Made by a program: the position numbers and the translations under genes. The notes beneath the pieces are model-generated. The model saw only the letters and a program-made list of their open reading frames with translations. It was not told where the DNA came from and searched no databases. Of a stretch of 64,000 nucleotides of DNA, positions 8,530-17,846 are shown one piece after another; position 1 is the first letter of the stretch, and each line of letters starts with the position of its first letter. The stretch lies in assembly GCA_965248855.1 (NCBI GenBank), contig CBDFKQ010000012.1, positions 1 through 64,000 on the forward strand. The letters run 5' to 3'. The DNA comes from CBDFKQ01 sp965248855 (GTDB lineage: Bacteria; Bacteroidota; Bacteroidia; Cytophagales; 172606-1).

Positions 8530-10956
8530 ATGTATGTTTTAAAAAAAAATATAATAATTAAAATAATTTTTTTATTATTTACAAATCCGGTACTTCCTTC
8601 CGATTTAGTTGAAATACTACCATTAACTTCCTCAATAATAATTTTACATTTTAATGACGGATATGTGATCCATCACCAAAATGGTCAGAAGAGAACAGAT
8701 GAAAAGGTTTTCAGCAACCCGCTGGACGTAATTAAGGCTATGAATAAAATCAGTTACTTTCTGCAAAGTAATGATGATGGGAATTACAAACTTGCTATCA
8801 ATCCTATAGAGATAGGCAGAAAATCAAAAGGCACAGCATTCGCCTGGATTTGTGAAAAGTACGACAATGGATGTTTGAATAAATCAATAGATCATACGAA
8901 TGAACATTGGGTATATTTAATGTTACCATTTCCATTGCAATCGGGAATGGCTTACAATATAACTCTTGATAACCTCGCAACAGGTAATAATTCTATTCAA
9001 TTACTATATGATGAAAAGCACTTAAGGTCTGAAGCTATACATGTAAATAACCTTGGATATACGCCAAATAATCCTTCAAAATTTGCATATTTATCTTACT
9101 GGATGGGTGATAAAGGAAACCTGAATATGGATTCTTTTAATGAAAAAAAATTCGATATTATTGATACATTTTCAAAGAATATAGTTTTTACGGGAAAAAT
9201 AATATTTCGCAAAGGCAGGTTTAATAAGGAGACTTTAGTAAAGAATAATACTCCAAATGAAAATTTTTCTTCAAGTGATGTGTATGAATGTGATTTTTCA
9301 AACTTTAATATTCCGGGAGAATATATCATTAGCATAAAAGATATGGGATGTTCATTCCCGTTCAGTATAAATGAAGATGTTTATAACCGGCCTTTTTATT
9401 GGACTATGAAAGCTTTATATCAAAACAGAAGTGGAATTGAATTAAAAGAACCTTTTACTGATTTTCCACGTAAAGCCCCGCATAATCCACAATTAACTCC
9501 CGGTTTTAAAGGAAAACTTAAATACAGTACTACAAGATGTTTTGATCTTACCAATTTTGATGCCTCTCAAATCGATAAACCTGCTATTGAAAAGGGTTTA
9601 AAAGGAGATCTAAATTCATACGGCTGGTATCAGGATGCCGGCGATTGGGATGCTTATTATACGCATTCCCACGTTCCTGCACTCTTAATGTTTCTATATG
9701 AAGCTGATCCAAAAAAATTTACAGATAATCAATTAAATATTCCTGAAAGCGGTAATGGAATTCCCGATATTCTTGATGAAGCACTTTGGCTTTTGCATTT
9801 TTATAAAAGGGTTAAAGATGAAATCATTGAAAAAAAATGGGGAACAGGAGGCATTCCAGGTGCAAGAATTTTTGGAGATCTTTGGGGCAGTGAAACAAGA
9901 AATGATGGAACCACTTTTGGTTCATGGCAAGATACCACCAGAACTTGGTATATTCTTGGCGAAGACCCTTGGATGACTTATAAATATGCTGCTTTAACAG
10001 CACAAATGGCATATTTACTTAAAAACTCCGGTTTAAAAGACCCAAATAATGTTGATTGGAAAACAGAATCTGAGAAAGCATATAAATGGGCACTTAATAA
10101 TACAAAAAAGACGGATGATGAAATTCGTTTTGTAGATTTTAAAGATTTTTCATACAAAAATATCCCTCAGGAGTACAAACATTTTGACACGGATTTAAGA
10201 GCTATCAGGTTATATGCCGGTGCCTCCCTTTATAGGCTTACTAATAATTCATTTTACCATCAAAAGTTCATTAATGAAATAGGGCCATATTTAAAAAGTA
10301 ATTATAATCCTCAAAATAATGATGCTCTTTTTTCATATTGGATGTACCCACTAATTTCTTTTAATAGAAAAGTGAATAAATCAGCTTTTTTGAAAGTACA
10401 AACCGAAAATACTTTGTTGGCAACTTCCACGGTAAGTAAAAGTACAGAAATACGTAGTTTTCGATGGGGTGGTTCTTTTAAACAACCAATGATTTTTGGT
10501 CAGGCTTCAACTCCAATGATTTTATCAGGAGTATATGCAGTATTAAATTACAAATATTCTAATTCCGATAAAGCCCGATCATATCTTAAAAACATTTTTA
10601 GTACTGCAGATTATTTCTTGGGTGCAAACCCCCTTAATATGACGTGGATTTCCGGTTTAGGAGAAAGATATCCAAAAGGTATATTCCACTTGGATTGGTG
10701 GTATGGAAATAATAAAAATATAATTAAAGGAATTATACCTTATGGCCCATCATTTTCGAGAGATCTTGGAACGCCCGGACCGTGGAATCCTAAATGGGCA
10801 TTTAAAACTCTTTATCCTACGGAAGTTGATAAATGGCCGGGGCATGAACTCTGGTTCGATCAGCGTTCATCTCATATTACTTGTGAATTCACCATTCATG
10901 AAAATATAGCAGTCGGAGCTTTCGTTTATGGATTTTTAATGATTAATTCAAAATAA
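8530..10956 (+). CDS. Glycoside hydrolase family 9 protein with N-terminal unknown module
   Basis: GH9 enzymes are inverting beta-glucanases, mostly endo-acting on beta-1,4-glucans or related glucans. ATG 8530 gives a hydrophobic signal peptide and is preferred over the TTG at 8515. Residues about 20-160 form a module I do not recognise that is also present in the other GH9 of this window. A CelD_N-type Ig-like domain follows (LRSEAIHVNNLGY to about residue 275), then the (alpha/alpha)6 catalytic domain. The catalytic base lies in DAGDWD at residues 369-374 and the general acid is E786 in the TCEFTIHEN segment. There is no T9SS sorting domain, unlike the paralogue at 27840. The GH63-like gene follows 33 bases later, so the two are probably one operon. 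Confidence 0.9.
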   Translation: MYVLKKNIIIKIIFLLFTNPVLPSDLVEILPLTSSIIILHFNDGYVIHHQNGQKRTDEKVFSNPLDVIKAMNKISYFLQSNDDGNYKLAINPIEIGRKSKGTAFAWICEKYDNGCLNKSIDHTNEHWVYLMLPFPLQSGMAYNITLDNLATGNNSIQLLYDEKHLRSEAIHVNNLGYTPNNPSKFAYLSYWMGDKGNLNMDSFNEKKFDIIDTFSKNIVFTGKIIFRKGRFNKETLVKNNTPNENFSSSDVYECDFSNFNIPGEYIISIKDMGCSFPFSINEDVYNRPFYWTMKALYQNRSGIELKEPFTDFPRKAPHNPQLTPGFKGKLKYSTTRCFDLTNFDASQIDKPAIEKGLKGDLNSYGWYQDAGDWDAYYTHSHVPALLMFLYEADPKKFTDNQLNIPESGNGIPDILDEALWLLHFYKRVKDEIIEKKWGTGGIPGARIFGDLWGSETRNDGTTFGSWQDTTRTWYILGEDPWMTYKYAALTAQMAYLLKNSGLKDPNNVDWKTESEKAYKWALNNTKKTDDEIRFVDFKDFSYKNIPQEYKHFDTDLRAIRLYAGASLYRLTNNSFYHQKFINEIGPYLKSNYNPQNNDALFSYWMYPLISFNRKVNKSAFLKVQTENTLLATSTVSKSTEIRSFRWGGSFKQPMIFGQASTPMILSGVYAVLNYKYSNSDKARSYLKNIFSTADYFLGANPLNMTWISGLGERYPKGIFHLDWWYGNNKNIIKGIIPYGPSFSRDLGTPGPWNPKWAFKTLYPTEVDKWPGHELWFDQRSSHITCEFTIHENIAVGAFVYGFLMINSK

Positions 10957-10989
10957 TTTTCTAAGCATTTATTTTATTATAATCTTTTT

Positions 10990-12822
10990 ATGAAACGCAG
11001 AAAATTTATTGGTTTATCGTCTTTAATATTATTCTCCCCAAAAATATATTCGCAAAATATATTTTTCAATAAGATGAATAAAACCTTAGATGATGATTTT
11101 CCAAATTTTAATCTTTCTAAAATTCCATTTAGCTATGCAGGTTCTTTTCATGTAATTAACCAACCCGAAAATAAAAAAAGATTAAAATTAAATACGGCAA
11201 ATCGTTCGGCAATTCCATTCAAATGGCAGCAAGGCTGGGCATTTGAAGCTTATGATTTTGCCATTTGCAAAGGAGATGAAGAATTGGAATTCACTGTAAC
11301 AGCGAGCCCGTGGGAATTGAAATTGAAATCTGTAAACGCTTCTGCAAATATTATATTTTATGATAAAAATACGCTGGCAGTTTTTACTCAAAACTGTTTT
11401 TTAAAGCTTATCCCGGCCAGAAACTTTTCCTGGAAATACCCACAAACAGAAGGCTTTGTAACATTTGATAATCAGACACAGAAATATAGTAATGTATCTA
11501 CTTATTTCGAGACACCAATTATTTTATATAAACAGCAGGAAATAGTTGAAGGGGCAAAAGTTGAAATGCGCGATTATTTTAAGTTTGAAGAAAACAGTAC
11601 AGTATTGCTTAGAATGTTGGCAGATGAATTACCTTTTAATCCTGACAGAAAAACATATGAAGAACTTTTTATATTAAGGAAAAAAGAAGTTTTGCTTTGG
11701 ATGGCAAAAAAGCCACATGTAAAAAAAGAGCATGAAAGTGCAGCTAAAATCGGTTGGTTCTTATTTTGGAATTTACAGGTTGAACCTGTTGGCAATTATA
11801 CCAGACAGATTATTTTATCCAGCAAAAAATCCATGAATATGATTTGGTCGTGGGATAATTGCTTTAATGCGCTTGCAATTGTAAAGGCTGATCATAAATT
11901 AGCATGGGATCAACTCTTTGCAATTTTAGATAAACAAAAAGAAAATGGTTTACTGCCCGATGCTGTAAATGATTTGATGTCAACATATGGTTTTAACAAA
12001 CCTCCTGTATGGGGTTGGACGGTTATGAAAATGCTTGAATCTACCCCAAAATCACATTGGACTAAATATTTAAGCGAATTCTACCCCAAAGTAGTAAAAT
12101 TTACCAACTGGTGGTTTCAAAACAGAGATTTCAATAAAAATGGAGTTCTGGAATATGCGCATGGAAACGATTCGGGTTGGGACAACTCTACTATTTTTGA
12201 TGCTAAGTTACCAACAGAATCACCGGATTTAACAACATATATTATCCTGCAATTAGATGCATTATCATTCATTGCTAATTTTTTGGGTAAAGCTGAAGAG
12301 GCCAAAAGATGGTCAAAATTATCGTCTGATCAATTAAAAGTTTTCCACAACACTTTTATACAAGATAATGAAATTGTTTATCAAATTCTTACCAAGAATG
12401 GATTAGAAAAAAGAAAGAGTACAAGTTTAATTACCCGGGTTTGTATTTTACTTGGAAAAAAATTGGATCCTGTTGTAAGTGAAAAAATAGTTTCTGAACT
12501 TAAATTAGAAAATAATTTTCTGACAAAAAACGGATTGGCATCAGAAGCAGTCAACAGTGCTTATTACGAATCAAATGGTTACTGGCGGGGGCCTGTTTGG
12601 GCACCTTCTACTTATTTAATTTTTGATGGTTTATTAAAATGTGGTGAGATAGAACTTGCAAGAACTATTGCACAGCGATTTTGTGATATGGTAAGTAAAG
12701 ATGCGACATTTAGCGAAAATTATGATGCTTTAACGGGTAAAGGCCAATATGATTCAGGTTTAACCTGGACTTCATCAGATTTTATTTTAATGGCAGGTTG
12801 GCTTGCAGATAACGTTAAATAA
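10990..12822 (+). CDS. GH63-like (MGH1-type) glycoside hydrolase, exported
   Basis: This 610-residue protein starts MKRRKFIGLSSLILF, an Arg-Arg plus hydrophobic export signal that may use Tat. Residues about 40-220 look like a beta-sandwich. The rest is an (alpha/alpha)6 barrel of the GH63 / mannosylglycerate hydrolase-like group, with MIWSWDNCFNALAI, NDSGWDNST, SNGYWRGPVWAPSTYLI and FSENYDALTG. By analogy with that group, D394 would be the general acid and E576 the base. Substrates in the group range from alpha-glucosides to mannosylglycerate, so the sugar cannot be named. It sits directly behind a GH9 gene, which suggests a role in trimming oligosaccharides released outside or in the periplasm. 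Confidence 0.8.
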   Translation: MKRRKFIGLSSLILFSPKIYSQNIFFNKMNKTLDDDFPNFNLSKIPFSYAGSFHVINQPENKKRLKLNTANRSAIPFKWQQGWAFEAYDFAICKGDEELEFTVTASPWELKLKSVNASANIIFYDKNTLAVFTQNCFLKLIPARNFSWKYPQTEGFVTFDNQTQKYSNVSTYFETPIILYKQQEIVEGAKVEMRDYFKFEENSTVLLRMLADELPFNPDRKTYEELFILRKKEVLLWMAKKPHVKKEHESAAKIGWFLFWNLQVEPVGNYTRQIILSSKKSMNMIWSWDNCFNALAIVKADHKLAWDQLFAILDKQKENGLLPDAVNDLMSTYGFNKPPVWGWTVMKMLESTPKSHWTKYLSEFYPKVVKFTNWWFQNRDFNKNGVLEYAHGNDSGWDNSTIFDAKLPTESPDLTTYIILQLDALSFIANFLGKAEEAKRWSKLSSDQLKVFHNTFIQDNEIVYQILTKNGLEKRKSTSLITRVCILLGKKLDPVVSEKIVSELKLENNFLTKNGLASEAVNSAYYESNGYWRGPVWAPSTYLIFDGLLKCGEIELARTIAQRFCDMVSKDATFSENYDALTGKGQYDSGLTWTSSDFILMAGWLADNVK

Positions 12823-12870
12823 ACTTATTTATTCCTGAAATGGAAAGACTTGAATTTAGAAATTGTTTTA

Positions 12871-13034
12871 AATTATGAATATAACGATATCGATAAACTG
12901 ATAATAAAAAATATTTTTAATTTTGTGATTAATTTTCTTTTTTTTGGATTAGGGATTGAAGTGGAAATCCTTTTTGTGAGTAACGAACAAAAAGATTGGA
13001 ACGTAAAGCCCGGGTTACAGGCAAGCCTTAAAAC
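12871..13034 (+). repeat. Mosaic intergenic repeat, copy A
   Basis: This is a full copy in plus orientation, directly behind the GH63-like gene. It has an AT-rich half built around GATATCGATAAACTGATAAT, a T-rich linker containing TTTTGTGATT, and a GC-richer half beginning GGGATTGAAGTGGAAATCC and running through GTGAG, AACGAACAAAAAGATTG and AACGTAAAGCCCGGG. The same order of motifs is found at 14940-15106 and 41770-41926 on the other strand. GGATT and AATCC can pair around an eight-base loop and are followed by a T run. Confidence 0.85.
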
Positions 13035-13180
13035 TTTTATTTCAATTTTTTTAACTCAATAAATTTGAAAATATAACCGTGAATATTTTAATATTTAAAC
13101 AGAAATCAAACTACATTATATAAGTCTTAAATATTTTTGTGCATACATTTAGTTATAAATAATAAATAAACCTTTTAAAG

Positions 13181-13990
13181 ATGACAACAGATTCTAAAAT
13201 GCTAAATACAAACTATAATTTATCTTTAAATGAGATAACCGAATTTCAAACAAATGGTCACATTTTACTTAAAGATATTGTCGATCAGAATGAAATGGTG
13301 CATTTCAGGCCTATAATTAATGATGCAGCACATAAGTACAATACCGAAAAAAGGAAGATGGAAGAAAGGGATACTTACGGAAAGGCTTTTCTTCAAATTA
13401 TGAATCTTTGGGAAGTAGATGAACCGGTAAGAAATTTTGTATTGGCAAAGCGTTTTGCCAAAATAGCTTCTCAACTTTTAGGTGTAGATAACGTGAGAAT
13501 ATATCACGATCAAGCTTTATATAAAGAACCCGGGGGAGGGCATACACCATGGCATCAAGACCAGTATTATTGGCCACTTGATACTTCAAAAACAATTACA
13601 ATGTGGATGCCTTTAGTTAATATTACAAAGGAGATGGGGATGTTAACATTCGCCTCAGGTTCACATAACAATGGATCGGTGAAAAGCGTTGAAATTTCCG
13701 ATGAATCCGAAAGTATTTTGAACGATTATATCTCTCAAAAAAAATTCCCTATAATAAGGCCGGATTTTATGAACGCGGGTGATGCTACCTGGCACTCGGG
13801 GTGGACTTTACATGCTGCTCCGGGAAACACTTCAAATATAATGCGTGAAGTAATGACAATAATTTACTTTGCAGATGGTGCAAAAGTTATTGAACCTCAA
13901 AATAAAAACCAAGAAGATGATAGATTGAGATGGTTAAATGGTATAGAGCCGGGTAAACTTGCCGATTCACCTTTAAATCCAATAGTTTAA
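13181..13990 (+). CDS. Phytanoyl-CoA dioxygenase (PhyH) family protein
   Basis: This 269-residue Fe(II)/2-oxoglutarate oxygenase has no signal peptide and is presumably cytosolic. The metal facial triad is visible as H125-x-D127 in PWHQDQYYW and H211 in TLHAAPGN, and a conserved Arg (IMREVMT), suited to holding 2-oxoglutarate, follows. The motif SGSHNNG between them is also typical of the family. It ends nine bases before the TIM-barrel gene at 14000, so the two are almost certainly co-transcribed. The substrate is unknown; the partner suggests a sugar or a sugar-derived small molecule. Homologues in secondary metabolism and osmolyte hydroxylation show how broad the family is. Confidence 0.85.
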   Translation: MTTDSKMLNTNYNLSLNEITEFQTNGHILLKDIVDQNEMVHFRPIINDAAHKYNTEKRKMEERDTYGKAFLQIMNLWEVDEPVRNFVLAKRFAKIASQLLGVDNVRIYHDQALYKEPGGGHTPWHQDQYYWPLDTSKTITMWMPLVNITKEMGMLTFASGSHNNGSVKSVEISDESESILNDYISQKKFPIIRPDFMNAGDATWHSGWTLHAAPGNTSNIMREVMTIIYFADGAKVIEPQNKNQEDDRLRWLNGIEPGKLADSPLNPIV

Positions 13991-13999
13991 ATTCATCCT

Positions 14000-14821
14000 A
14001 TGAAAATTAAATTTTTTTGCCCACGATGGGGCTCCGAGAATATTTTGTGGGATGATTTCTGTTTAAAAGTTAAAATTGCCGGTTTTGATGGTGTAGAAAC
14101 GCCAATACCTTTTGATGAGAACGAAAAAGATGAAATTTCGGCAGCATTAAAAAAACATGAGCTTTTATTGATCGGGCAGTATTATCAATCATTTGAAAAA
14201 GATTTTGATGAACATAAAAAAAATTTCAAAATACACATAGAAAATATACTCTCTTTAAATCCTATATTAATTGATTCACAAACAGGAAAAGATTATTTCA
14301 GTGCTGATCAAAACAGTGAGCTTTTTCAATTGTCAAAAGAAATAACGCAAGGTACCGGCGTATTGTTTGCTCATGAAACGCATCGTAATAAGGCACTTTT
14401 TGCAGCTCATATCACAAAACAATTACTTATTGATAATCCTGATATAGTTATTACAGCCGATTTTTCGCATTGGTGCAATGTTTCAGAAAGTTTATTGGAA
14501 CAGCAAACCGACGCTGTAAATTTGGCAATTAGTAAATCTGTTCACATTCATGCACGGGTAGGGCATGTTGAATCGGCACAAGTATCCGATCCAAGAGCCG
14601 AAGAGTGGAAGAAGGAACTTGATGCGCACCTTGAATGGTGGGATGCCATTGTGCAACATCACACAAAAAAGGGTAATGAGCTTTTAACAATAACTCCCGA
14701 GTTTGGCCCGGCACCATATATGCCCGCACTGCCATATACCAATATGCCTGTGGCTAATCAATGGGATATTAATGTTTTCATGATGAACCTGCTTAAAGAC
14801 AGATATAAAAAATCCGTTTAA
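14000..14821 (+). CDS. Sugar phosphate isomerase/epimerase-type TIM barrel, cytosolic
   Basis: This 273-residue protein is of the xylose isomerase-like TIM barrel superfamily (AP endonuclease 2 group). These enzymes isomerise or epimerise sugars with a bound divalent metal. Likely metal ligands are E126 in AHETHRN, D154 in ADFSHWCN, H184 in HIHARVG and E234 in TPEFGPAPYM. It starts MKIKFFCPRWG with no signal, so it is cytosolic. It is nine bases behind the PhyH-like gene. A close relative with a signal peptide lies at 15386, and their cores share motifs such as FCPRWGSE, GVETPIP, SHWCNV and NQWDIN/SQWDIN. The exact sugar is not readable. Confidence 0.85.
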   Translation: MKIKFFCPRWGSENILWDDFCLKVKIAGFDGVETPIPFDENEKDEISAALKKHELLLIGQYYQSFEKDFDEHKKNFKIHIENILSLNPILIDSQTGKDYFSADQNSELFQLSKEITQGTGVLFAHETHRNKALFAAHITKQLLIDNPDIVITADFSHWCNVSESLLEQQTDAVNLAISKSVHIHARVGHVESAQVSDPRAEEWKKELDAHLEWWDAIVQHHTKKGNELLTITPEFGPAPYMPALPYTNMPVANQWDINVFMMNLLKDRYKKSV

Positions 14822-15385
14822 TTTAGTCTCTTTTTATCAAAGATGGGGCGCAAAAAATATGAGTTTAAATATCATGTATAATTTATTTTTTAAATAATTA
14901 TATATGATGTTTAAACTTTAATAGAATATAAATAAAAAATGTTCGGGCTTCCCCCTGCCCGGTTTATCGTAACAACCTTTTCGTTCATGCCTCACTAAAA
15001 GGATTTCCACTCCAATCCAAAAGTCCAAAAAAATAAAAAATAAAATCACAAAAACTAAAATAAATTTTAATTATCATTTTATCGATATCAGTATATTCAT
15101 AATTTTAAACCATATCTAATCAACGGCTAATCCATTTGATAATAATGTTAAAGTAAAGAGTGAAAAAATAAAGTATCGAGCATGAGATCTTTTTATTGTT
15201 TCGGGGTGTAAATAAATGCCTTTAACTACTTTTGATATAAATGTATAACTAGTATCTATGAAAAATAAATGGTACTATATTAACTTATAATTAGAATAAT
15301 TAACTAAATTTAAATTTTGATTTAACCACTAAATTAGTTTTCACCAATATCATTCATAAATATTTTAAAATTAGAGAGATTAACC
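14822..15385. other. Intergenic stretch holding repeat copy B
   Basis: This 564-base non-coding stretch lies between the two TIM-barrel genes. Bases 14940-15106 are the mosaic repeat. The remaining 280 bases up to 15385 are AT-rich and presumably contain the promoter for the exported TIM-barrel gene. No RNA gene was recognised. Confidence 0.5.
14940..15106 (-). repeat. Mosaic intergenic repeat, copy B
   Basis: This is a full copy in minus orientation. On the minus strand it reads, in order, TGATATCGATAAAATGATAAT, the linker TTTTTGTGATTTTATT, then GGATTGGAGTGGAAATCC, GTGAGGCATGAACG and a GC-rich end. On the plus strand the GC-rich end forms a clean hairpin: CGGGC, an eight-base loop, GCCCG, near 14944-14961. 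Confidence 0.85.
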
Positions 15386-16267
15386 ATGAAATACATTTTA
15401 TTATTGCTTCAACTACTTTTATTTACCTCTGTTAATGCACAGAATAAAGAACTTAAAATAAATTATTTTTGCCCGCGTTGGGGGTCTGAATCATTAGATT
15501 GGGATGCTTTTAGCAATAAAGTAAAAGCATCGGGTTATGATGGTGTAGAAACTCCTATCCCAAATAATCCTATTGAAAAGCAAGCAATGCTTTCTTCATT
15601 AAAAAAACATAATTTATTATTGATAGGGATGTGTTTTTATCGTGCCGAGAAAGATTTTAATCTTTCAGTTACAAATTATAAGAACGATTTAAAAAATATT
15701 GCTGATCTCAAACCGTATCTGATCAATTGCCATACGGGGCAAGATTTTATGACATTTGAGCAAAATAAATTAATTATTGAAGCTGCTTCAGGCGTTGCAA
15801 AAGAAACAGGGATTAAAATCATTCATGAAACACATAGGGGACGATTTACATATGCTGCCAATGTCACTAAAGTTTTTATAGATAAACTCCCTGATATAAA
15901 ATTCACACTGGATATTTCACATTGGTGCAATGTTCATGAAAGTTTTCTTGAAAACCAGGTTGAAGCTGTAAATGCAGCATTAGCACATACAGAACATATA
16001 CATTCAAGAATAGGTTTTCCTGAAGGGCCACAGGTGAACGACCCTCGGGCACCGGAATGGGAAAGTGCATTAAACAAACATTTAGCCTGGTGGGATAAAG
16101 TAATTGAAATTCAAAAACAAAAAGGATCAACCATATTTTCTATCACAACTGAGTTTGGCCCTCCGGGTTATATGCCCACATTACCATATACCCAACAACC
16201 TGTATCAAGCCAGTGGGATATAAATGTTTATATGATGAACTTATTGAAGAAGCGATATGTTAAATAA
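15386..16267 (+). CDS. Sugar isomerase/epimerase-type TIM barrel, exported
   Basis: This 293-residue paralogue of the protein at 14000 has a clear signal peptide, MKYILLLLQLLLFTSVNAQ, cleaved after residue 17-19. The barrel carries the same presumed metal ligands: HETHRGR, LDISHWCNV, HIHSRIG and TTEFGPPGYMP. It is therefore probably active in the periplasm, where phosphorylated sugars are not expected, so a free sugar or oligosaccharide is the likelier substrate. It stands alone with about 560 bases before it and 95 after it, and may have its own promoter. Exported members of this superfamily are common in Bacteroidota and Planctomycetes but few are characterised. Confidence 0.85.
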   Translation: MKYILLLLQLLLFTSVNAQNKELKINYFCPRWGSESLDWDAFSNKVKASGYDGVETPIPNNPIEKQAMLSSLKKHNLLLIGMCFYRAEKDFNLSVTNYKNDLKNIADLKPYLINCHTGQDFMTFEQNKLIIEAASGVAKETGIKIIHETHRGRFTYAANVTKVFIDKLPDIKFTLDISHWCNVHESFLENQVEAVNAALAHTEHIHSRIGFPEGPQVNDPRAPEWESALNKHLAWWDKVIEIQKQKGSTIFSITTEFGPPGYMPTLPYTQQPVSSQWDINVYMMNLLKKRYVK

Positions 16268-16362
16268 TCATATTTTTTATTATAAATATACAATTTAATC
16301 GACCCATATTAAAAAAAAATTAATTACAATATCGATAAGTAAATAACTTTATTTTTATTACA

Positions 16363-17829
16363 ATGCTTTTATTTATTCTTAATGAAGTAAGTCCAACTGC
16401 TTTATTTTTTGGAAGGTTCCATCCATTGGTTGTACATATGCCTATTGGTTTTTTAATAATTGGTTTTTTATTAGAAATTTATTCAAGGCGCAATAAAAAT
16501 TTCAACTGGAGTGGCGCAATAGAGTTTACATTATTATTAAGTGCAATAAGTGCCGTACTGTCATGTATTATGGGGTGGTTACTGTCTTTAAGTGGGGATT
16601 ATGACAGCGGGGCATTGAACATTCATAAATGGATGGGAATAATACTGGCAATTTTTAGTATTATAATTTATTTCTTAAAAATAAAATCGAAATTTATTCC
16701 CATTTCCATATCTAACCGCTTTTATATGCCGGGTTTTATTACAGCCATGATTTTGTTGACTGTAACAGGGCACTTTGGTGGAAATTTAACGCATGGTTCG
16801 GATTATCTTACCATGTATATGCCTGCTCCTATTAAAAAACTTACCGGCGCTTCAGCTAAAAACAATATGCTGGCGGTTGAATTACCAAAAGATCCTAAAC
16901 AAGTGCTTGCTTACAAACATATAATTGAACCTGTTTTACAACAAAAATGCTATTCATGTCATAATAACGAAAAGCAGAAAGGCAATTTAAGAATGGATTT
17001 AACAGATTTACTTTTAAAAGGTGGCAAACATGGAAAGGTTTTGGTATCAGGTCAGGCGGATAAAAGCGAAATTTATAAAAGAGTTGTTCTCCCTGCAGAA
17101 AATGATGAACACATGCCTCCGAAAGGTAAAGTCCCCTTATCAGACGAAGAAATCACCTTATTAAAATGGTGGATTGACCAGGGTGCGGATTTTAATAAAA
17201 AAGTATTGGATATACCGGCGGAAGAAAATATTAAAAAAACCCTGGCGATTTATACGGGTGGGGAGCAATCCAATACAGTAAAAAAAGAATCGGAAGTTTT
17301 CAAAAATAAGGTTGCCGAAGCCGATAAAAAGATGGTTAAAGATTTACAAAAATCCGGTGTGATCATTACCCCAATAGCTAATGGAGACCATTTTTTAGAA
17401 GTTAGTTTTGTTAATTTAGCCGGCAAGGCAGATGAGCTGGCTCCTAAGTTAGTTTCTTTAGAAAAACAAATTGTATGGCTCAAGTTAGGATTTACAAATA
17501 TCTCTGACCGGCAAATGTCCAACATTTCAAATTTAAAAAATGTAGTAAAGTTGGGTCTTGAACATACCAACATTACAGATGCAGGTTTAAAAGGAATCAA
17601 AAATCTTAAATACCTTGAATATTTAAATTTATATGGTACTAAGGTAACTGATGAAGGATTAAAAGAACTTGCAAGTCTAAAAAACCTACAAAACTTATAT
17701 GTCTGGCAAACAGGTGTTACTGAAAAGGGCGTTTTAGAACTCAAAAAGAAATTACCTAAACTGGAAGTTGATTTTGGCTGGAAAGAAACCGATACAGTAA
17801 AAATTACTCTTGCGGGGATAACAAAATAA
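16363..17829 (+). CDS. Membrane c-type cytochrome with DUF2231-like helices and leucine-rich repeats
   Basis: This 488-residue protein has three recognisable parts. Residues 10-150 form four membrane helices of the DUF2231 type (GRFHPLVVHMPIGFLIIGF and a helix with TVTGHFGGNLTHG). Residues about 185-280 are a Planctomycete-type cytochrome c domain (PSCyt1) with the haem-binding CYSCH at 196-200 and the distal HMPP motif. Residues about 350-470 are leucine-rich repeats (LKNVVKLGLEHTNITDAGL and following). It heads a run of five same-strand genes spaced 17 to 69 bases apart. The likely role is electron transfer at the inner membrane for the large cytochromes behind it; the electron source is unknown. 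Confidence 0.85.
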   Translation: MLLFILNEVSPTALFFGRFHPLVVHMPIGFLIIGFLLEIYSRRNKNFNWSGAIEFTLLLSAISAVLSCIMGWLLSLSGDYDSGALNIHKWMGIILAIFSIIIYFLKIKSKFIPISISNRFYMPGFITAMILLTVTGHFGGNLTHGSDYLTMYMPAPIKKLTGASAKNNMLAVELPKDPKQVLAYKHIIEPVLQQKCYSCHNNEKQKGNLRMDLTDLLLKGGKHGKVLVSGQADKSEIYKRVVLPAENDEHMPPKGKVPLSDEEITLLKWWIDQGADFNKKVLDIPAEENIKKTLAIYTGGEQSNTVKKESEVFKNKVAEADKKMVKDLQKSGVIITPIANGDHFLEVSFVNLAGKADELAPKLVSLEKQIVWLKLGFTNISDRQMSNISNLKNVVKLGLEHTNITDAGLKGIKNLKYLEYLNLYGTKVTDEGLKELASLKNLQNLYVWQTGVTEKGVLELKKKLPKLEVDFGWKETDTVKITLAGITK

Positions 17830-17846
17830 TTTTACTCAATTTAATA

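Noticed and set aside
12850..13062. Open frame of 70 codons behind the GH63-like gene
   Set aside because: It starts at TTG, has no coding character, and lies across intergenic repeat copy A, whose other copies are not open in a matching frame.
17250..17744. 164-codon open frame on the minus strand
   Set aside because: It is antisense to the leucine-rich repeat part of the cytochrome gene. It has no family likeness and no gene-like context.
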